Both the position numbers and the translations under genes were made by a program. From positions 1 to 8,958 of the forward strand of contig JAEZGJ010000236.1 of assembly GCA_023416965.1 (NCBI GenBank): a stretch of 8,958 nt of DNA, given 5' to 3'. This stretch comes from Pseudomonadota bacterium. GTDB lineage: Bacteria; Pseudomonadota; Alphaproteobacteria; Rhizobiales; Phreatobacteraceae. Shown piece after piece: positions 6,338 through 8,958 of this stretch. The notes beneath the pieces were generated by a model that worked only from the letters and a program-made list of their open reading frames with translations, was not told the DNA's origin and searched no databases. Numbering within the stretch: position 1 is the stretch's first letter; each line of letters opens with the position of its first letter.

Positions 6338-6760
6338 TCACTTGCGGGAGAAGCTCTGGCGGATTTCCTCGAAGCTCTCCTTCATCCGGTCCTGGATGAC
6401 CCGGACGGCCTCGGCGTTGGACTTCTGCATCAGTTCGGCCATGTCGCGGGTGTTCCTGACCGCCGCTTCCATGGCGCGCTTGGCGAACTCGCTCTGCGCC
6501 GCCATCATTTCCTGGGCGCTGCCGGGCAGCTTGAAGTTCTCGGCGGCGGCCTGGATTTCCTTCACCGCCGTCTCGACGATCTCCTTCTGCTTCGCGGCGA
6601 TGGCGCCGGCGCCCTCGGCGGCGGCCTTGCCGCTGGCGGCGAGGGCCTCGAGGTTCTTGCGGTGGTGCTCGACGATCTTGTCCATGTCGACCGCCGGGAC
6701 CTTCATGTCCTCGCCGAGCTTCCGGAACATGTCGAGCAGGGCTTGAGGGGACTGGTTCAT
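6338..6760 (-). CDS. Phasin family protein
   Basis: The 140-residue protein fits the small phasins (PF09361 type) that coat intracellular polyhydroxyalkanoate granules. It begins MNQSPQALLDMFRKLGEDMKVP, a hydrophobic-amphipathic start. It continues with the family-like helical body VDMDKIVEHHRKNLEALAAS, AKQKEIVETAVKEIQ and NFKLPGSAQEMMAAQSEFAKRAMEAAVRN, and ends in EIRQSFSRK. The protein is predicted to be almost wholly helical, with no cysteine, signal peptide or membrane segment. The ATG at 6760 has GGAG about six bases upstream. The DUF445 gene ends 100 bp upstream on the same strand and the DUF1127 gene follows downstream. Function is inferred from family only. Some phasin-like proteins occur in strains without PHB, and no PHB synthase is present in this window. 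Confidence 0.88.
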   Translation of the reverse strand: MNQSPQALLDMFRKLGEDMKVPAVDMDKIVEHHRKNLEALAASGKAAAEGAGAIAAKQKEIVETAVKEIQAAAENFKLPGSAQEMMAAQSEFAKRAMEAAVRNTRDMAELMQKSNAEAVRVIQDRMKESFEEIRQSFSRK

Positions 6761-6806
6761 GGCTGGCTCCGCTACGAAGGACGTGGTGACGGCATAGGGC
6801 AGGGGC

Positions 6807-6835
6807 CCGGCATGCCGGACGCCGGGGAGACCCCG
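6807..6835. repeat. Palindrome and hairpin between DUF445 and phasin genes
   Basis: CCGGCATGCCGG (6807-6818) is a perfect 12 bp palindrome. CGGGG/CCCCG (6823-6827 with 6831-6835) forms a second hairpin with loop AGA. Both lie in the 100 bp between the DUF445 stop and the phasin start. They may end or attenuate the DUF445 transcript, or the palindrome may be an operator for the phasin gene. No T-run is present. Confidence 0.3.
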
Positions 6836-6860
6836 ACACTAGGCCCGGCCGATGACCGTA

Positions 6861-8174
6861 TCAAGAAGCCCGCAGCAGCACCTCGATCGTGTGCAGGACG
6901 AGGCCCGCGAGGCCGCCGATCAGCGTGCCGTTGAGCCGGATGTACTGCAGGTCCCGGCCGATGTTCAGTTCGATCAACCGGATGAGCTGGCGCAGGTTCC
7001 AGGACTTGACCTGGTCGGCGATGAAGCGCGAGGCGCCGCTCTTCTGCTGCTCGACGAGGGTGGAGAGCGCCACGACGAAGCCTTCGTTCATCTCCGCCTT
7101 CATGCGCGGGTCGGCGGCGAGCTTCGAGCCGATCTCCGTCAGGATCGCGGTCATCTGCGCCTCGATCCGCGAGTTCGGCGAGGCTACGTCGCGCTCGACG
7201 AAGGCGATGATGTTGCGCCAGAGCTCCTGGGCCACGTCGCGCAGCTCCTGCCGGCCGAGCACGTCGTGCTTCAGCTTCTCGGCGCGTTCGGCATAGTCGG
7301 GGCTCTCACGCAGGCTGACGATGAAGCCCTGGACGAAGCGGTCGAATTCCTGGCGCAGGGCATGGTCGGGATCCTCCCTCACCTCGTCAAGGAAGGTCGC
7401 GGTCGATTTCAGGATGCGCGAGAGGAGATAGGCGTCGGCCTTGAACAGGTTGAAGAGGGTCGGCAGCTCCTTGCGGATCTTTTCGCGGATGCCCTCCACC
7501 GTCGCGGGGTCGTCGAGAATGCGCTCGATGGCGCCGATCAGTTCGTCGAGGAGACGCTGATGGCGCCGGTCGGCGGTGACCGCACCGAGGAGCTGGGCCG
7601 CGAGAGGCCCCAACTTCAGGGCGTTCACCTGGTCCGTGAGACGTTCGGCGAGGAACTCCTTCATCCGCGACTGGTCCATGCCGGCGACCGCCTTGGGCAG
7701 GAGGTTGACGGCGAAGCGGGACAGGCTGGCGCTCTTGGCGGGATCGGCCAGCCAAGCGGCGATGAGGGCGGCGAAGTCCACCTCGCGCAGCTTGGCGCCC
7801 ACGGGGCCGGGCGCGAGGAAATTGGTCTCGACGAACTTGCCGAGGCTGTCGGCGATGCGGTCCTGGTTCTTCTGGATGATCGCAGTGTGGGGGATCGGCA
7901 GCCCCATCGGATGCCTGAACAGGGCGACCACCGCGTACCAGTCGGCAAGGCCGCCTATGGTGGCGGCCTCCGCAAAGGCGGCGACGAAGCCGAAGGCGGG
8001 GTGGCGGTGCTCGAGGAGCTTGGCGCCGATCATCACCGTGATGCTGAGGGCGAGGAGGCTGGTCGCCACCAGCTTGGCGCGGCGAAGCGCAGCCTGTTTC
8101 TCCAGGTCCCGTGCGGAGAGCGCGACATCGTCGGTATCGAGCCGCGTCGGTTCGGCCGGCGGGAGTGAAGCCAT
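6861..8174 (-). CDS. DUF445 family membrane protein
   Basis: The 437-residue protein matches the DUF445 (YjiN-like) membrane family, whose function is unknown. Two hydrophobic segments lie near the N-terminus, at about residues 35-54 (LVATSLLALSITVMIGAKLL) and 60-86. The second contains the family signature EAATIGGLADWYAVVALFRHP, followed by MGLPIPHTAIIQKNQDRI. A long, mostly helical soluble region with FVETNFL and LREVDF motifs follows. A third hydrophobic segment, LIGGLAGLVLHTIEVLL, ends the protein at about residues 418-434, so both ends are anchored. The frame is open back to an ATG at 8291, but that extension crosses the AT-rich repeat region. The ATG at 8174 is preferred because GGAGAG lies about eight bases upstream. 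The gene is divergent from the disrupted phasin gene and may head a minus-strand unit with the intact phasin gene. Confidence 0.88.
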   Translation of the reverse strand: MASLPPAEPTRLDTDDVALSARDLEKQAALRRAKLVATSLLALSITVMIGAKLLEHRHPAFGFVAAFAEAATIGGLADWYAVVALFRHPMGLPIPHTAIIQKNQDRIADSLGKFVETNFLAPGPVGAKLREVDFAALIAAWLADPAKSASLSRFAVNLLPKAVAGMDQSRMKEFLAERLTDQVNALKLGPLAAQLLGAVTADRRHQRLLDELIGAIERILDDPATVEGIREKIRKELPTLFNLFKADAYLLSRILKSTATFLDEVREDPDHALRQEFDRFVQGFIVSLRESPDYAERAEKLKHDVLGRQELRDVAQELWRNIIAFVERDVASPNSRIEAQMTAILTEIGSKLAADPRMKAEMNEGFVVALSTLVEQQKSGASRFIADQVKSWNLRQLIRLIELNIGRDLQYIRLNGTLIGGLAGLVLHTIEVLLRAS

Positions 8175-8260
8175 GCGATGTCTCTCCGGAGTGGCATGGG
8201 TGAGATAGGCGGCCGGTGCGGCGGGAAAAAGGGCGCTGCTGCGGCGGGAGATATCCGGCG

Positions 8261-8302
8261 AATATATTGCATTGCACAATAAATGTTGCATTGCAGCATA
8301 AT
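8261..8302. promoter_or_regulatory. AT-rich divergent promoter region with two TTGCATTGCA repeats
   Basis: This is the most AT-rich stretch of the window, between the DUF445 and second phasin genes. TTGCATTGCA occurs twice, at 8267-8276 and 8286-8295, as direct repeats 19 bp apart. The TGC/GCA composition resembles the CTGC-n-GCAG-type sites reported for PhaR, which represses phasin genes in Paracoccus and Rhodobacter. For the plus strand, CATAAT (8297-8302) is a plausible -10, with TTGCAC (8272-8277) as a -35 at a long 19-base spacing. Both repeats would then overlap the promoter, as expected for repression. The regulator's identity is inference. Confidence 0.5.
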
Positions 8303-8315
8303 CTGGCCTATATCG

Positions 8316-8374
8316 GAGGTCTCCACCGTGCCGTTCGGGCGGTGGACCATGGCTCAGACGAGAATGGAGACCTC
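8316..8374 (+). promoter_or_regulatory. Inverted repeat that could hide the second phasin's ribosome binding site
   Basis: GAGGTCTCCA (8316-8325) and TGGAGACCTC (8365-8374) are perfect 10 bp reverse complements separated by 39 bases. The right arm contains the GGAG Shine-Dalgarno of the phasin start at 8378. A competing hairpin, CCACCG/CGGTGG (8323-8328 with 8340-8345), shares three bases with the left arm, so the two folds exclude each other in part and a switch is conceivable. Nothing shows a ligand or protein partner. Confidence 0.45.
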
Positions 8375-8396
8375 ACCATGTTCGACCAGACGATGA
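8328..8396 (+). CDS. Possible short leader ORF overlapping the phasin start
   Basis: A GTG at 8328 has a strong GGAGG eight bases upstream (8315-8319). It opens a 22-codon frame that reads MPFGRWTMAQTRMETSPCST and ends at 8396, inside the phasin coding start in another frame. Its own Shine-Dalgarno lies at the left arm of the leader inverted repeat. Ribosomes reading it would open that stem, so translational coupling is conceivable. No homology is recognised, and short frames like this occur often by chance. Confidence 0.2.
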   Translation: MPFGRWTMAQTRMETSPCSTRR

Positions 8397-8862
8397 AGTC
8401 CGCTGCCGAGGCCGCGATGACGCAGATGAAGCAGGCCTTCCAGGCTTCGCCGCTGCCCCTGCCACCTTCCCCGTTCCTCCCGCCGTCCGGGACCTCGCTG
8501 CCCGCGGCGCCGAATCCGCCAAGGCCGGCTTCGCCGAGGCCGAGGCTGCCGCCCGCAAGGCCGCAGCCGGCGCCGAGACGCTCGCCACCTCCTTTGCCGG
8601 CGCTGGCGTTGACATCGCCCGCTCGGCTGTGGCCGGTGCCGTCGCCAACGCCACCATGACCATCGACGCCGTCCAGACAGTCCTCGCCGCGCCGAGCCTC
8701 CAGGAGGCCGTCGAGCGCCAGGGCGAGTTCGTGAAGGCTTTCGCCGAGGCCAATCTCGCTCGCGCCGAGGAAGCCTTCGTCCGCGCCCGCGACGTGGCGG
8801 CCGAGGGCGTTCGGACCATCCAGGCCGAGGCGCAGGCCTTCGCCGGTGCCCGCCCGGCCTGA
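8378..8862 (+). pseudogene. Phasin family gene with a one-base frame disruption
   Basis: The gene starts at ATG 8378 with GGAG eight bases upstream. It reads MFDQTMKSAAEAAMTQMKQAFQA, then runs into a proline-rich out-of-frame tail that stops at 8659. From about 8450 the frame one base back encodes a recognisable phasin core. This contains FPVPPAVRDLAARGAESAKA, KAAAGAETLATSFAGAG, TIDAVQTVLAAPSLQEAVER, QGEFVKAFAEANLARAEEAF and FAGARPA, with a stop at 8860-8862. The whole interval is 485 bases, one short of a multiple of three. Adding one base gives a normal 161-residue phasin. The lost base is most likely in 8445-8475, which has CCCC runs at 8456-8459 and 8469-8472. No canonical -1 slippery heptamer is visible, so a real mutation or a sequencing error is more likely than programmed frameshifting. 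A GTG at 8629 could give only a 77-residue fragment. An intact gene would encode a granule-coating protein. Confidence 0.8.
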
Positions 8863-8892
8863 TCCTCCCCTTGCCGTTCCCCCAACGACGAA

Positions 8893-8923
8893 GGCCCCCC
8901 CGAGCACATCCCGCGGGCCGTTT
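8893..8923 (+). terminator. Weak candidate terminator after the second phasin gene
   Basis: GGCCC (8893-8897) can pair with GGGCC (8915-8919), followed by GTTT. The stem is short, the loop long and the T-run only three bases, so this is a weak candidate. The rest of 8863-8958 holds no gene start that I can recognise. Confidence 0.25.
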
Positions 8924-8958
8924 AGCGTGGTGGGTGAAGCAACGGTCAGGTCGGGACG

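Noticed and set aside
6852..8168. 438-codon plus-strand open frame opposite the DUF445 gene
   Set aside because: It covers the DUF445 gene almost exactly on the other strand and shows only a low-complexity shadow composition. The DUF445 frame has membrane segments and family motifs.
8445..8480. Programmed -1 frameshift site in the second phasin gene
   Set aside because: No heptamer of the X XXY YYZ form is present in the zero frame, and the C-runs are only four bases long. Mutation or sequencing error is simpler.
8450..8659. Proline-rich C-terminal domain of the second phasin's first frame
   Set aside because: The proline-rich stretch is the out-of-frame reading of GCC-rich codons. The correct phasin core appears in the neighbouring frame over the same bases.
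2137..8862. A PHB utilisation cluster formed by the PHB-depolymerase-like esterase and two phasins
   Set aside because: The esterase has a signal peptide and belongs to a broad secreted family. It lies more than 3 kb from the phasin genes with unrelated genes between, and no phaC, phaA, phaB or phaR is in the window.
1..8958. Mobile element, prophage, CRISPR array, toxin-antitoxin or defence system
   Set aside because: I saw no transposase, integrase, terminal repeats, regularly spaced repeats or nuclease/toxin pair. Gene content and base composition look like ordinary chromosome.

Overview
The window is a GC-rich chromosomal segment with strong G/C preference at third codon positions. The families present (EipA/DUF1134, two phasins, a DUF1127 protein, and a membrane-anchored coiled-coil protein that looks like one I associate with rhizobial genomes) point to an alphaproteobacterium, most likely of the order Hyphomicrobiales. 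That assignment rests on recalled family distribution, not on a search. I see no tRNA, rRNA, CRISPR array, transposase or prophage gene. It looks like ordinary core or near-core chromosome, and its more interesting content lies in the gaps between genes.

Left part (1-3609): a polysaccharide-deacetylase-fold protein on the minus strand is divergent from a D-2-hydroxyacid dehydrogenase. A secreted LpqC/PHB-depolymerase-type esterase follows the dehydrogenase on the plus strand. The esterase converges with a membrane-anchored YHS-domain protein on the minus strand, and their stop codons are 6 bp apart inside a small inverted repeat.

Middle (3610-5888): a dyad-rich regulatory gap separates the YHS gene from eipA (a periplasmic envelope-integrity protein). 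A 463-residue coiled-coil protein with one N-terminal membrane segment comes next, probably in the same transcription direction as an envelope or cell-structure gene.

Right part (5889-8958): three minus-strand genes lie in the order DUF445 membrane protein, phasin, DUF1127 small protein. A second phasin gene is divergent from the DUF445 gene. This second phasin gene is split by a one-base frame change: its first about 25 codons and its phasin core lie in different frames.

Possible regulatory theme: the leaders of the DUF1127 gene and of the divergent phasin gene each contain a perfect 10-11 bp inverted repeat. In each, the 3' arm reaches or covers the Shine-Dalgarno sequence. The same two regions share a GCAYTGCA-type motif (Y = C or T; twice before the phasin, once in the DUF1127 leader) that resembles the TGC/GCA-type sites reported for the polyhydroxybutyrate regulator PhaR. 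A granule-linked regulatory circuit joining these genes is an inference, but it is the best candidate for something new here. No clear new enzyme or defence system is visible.
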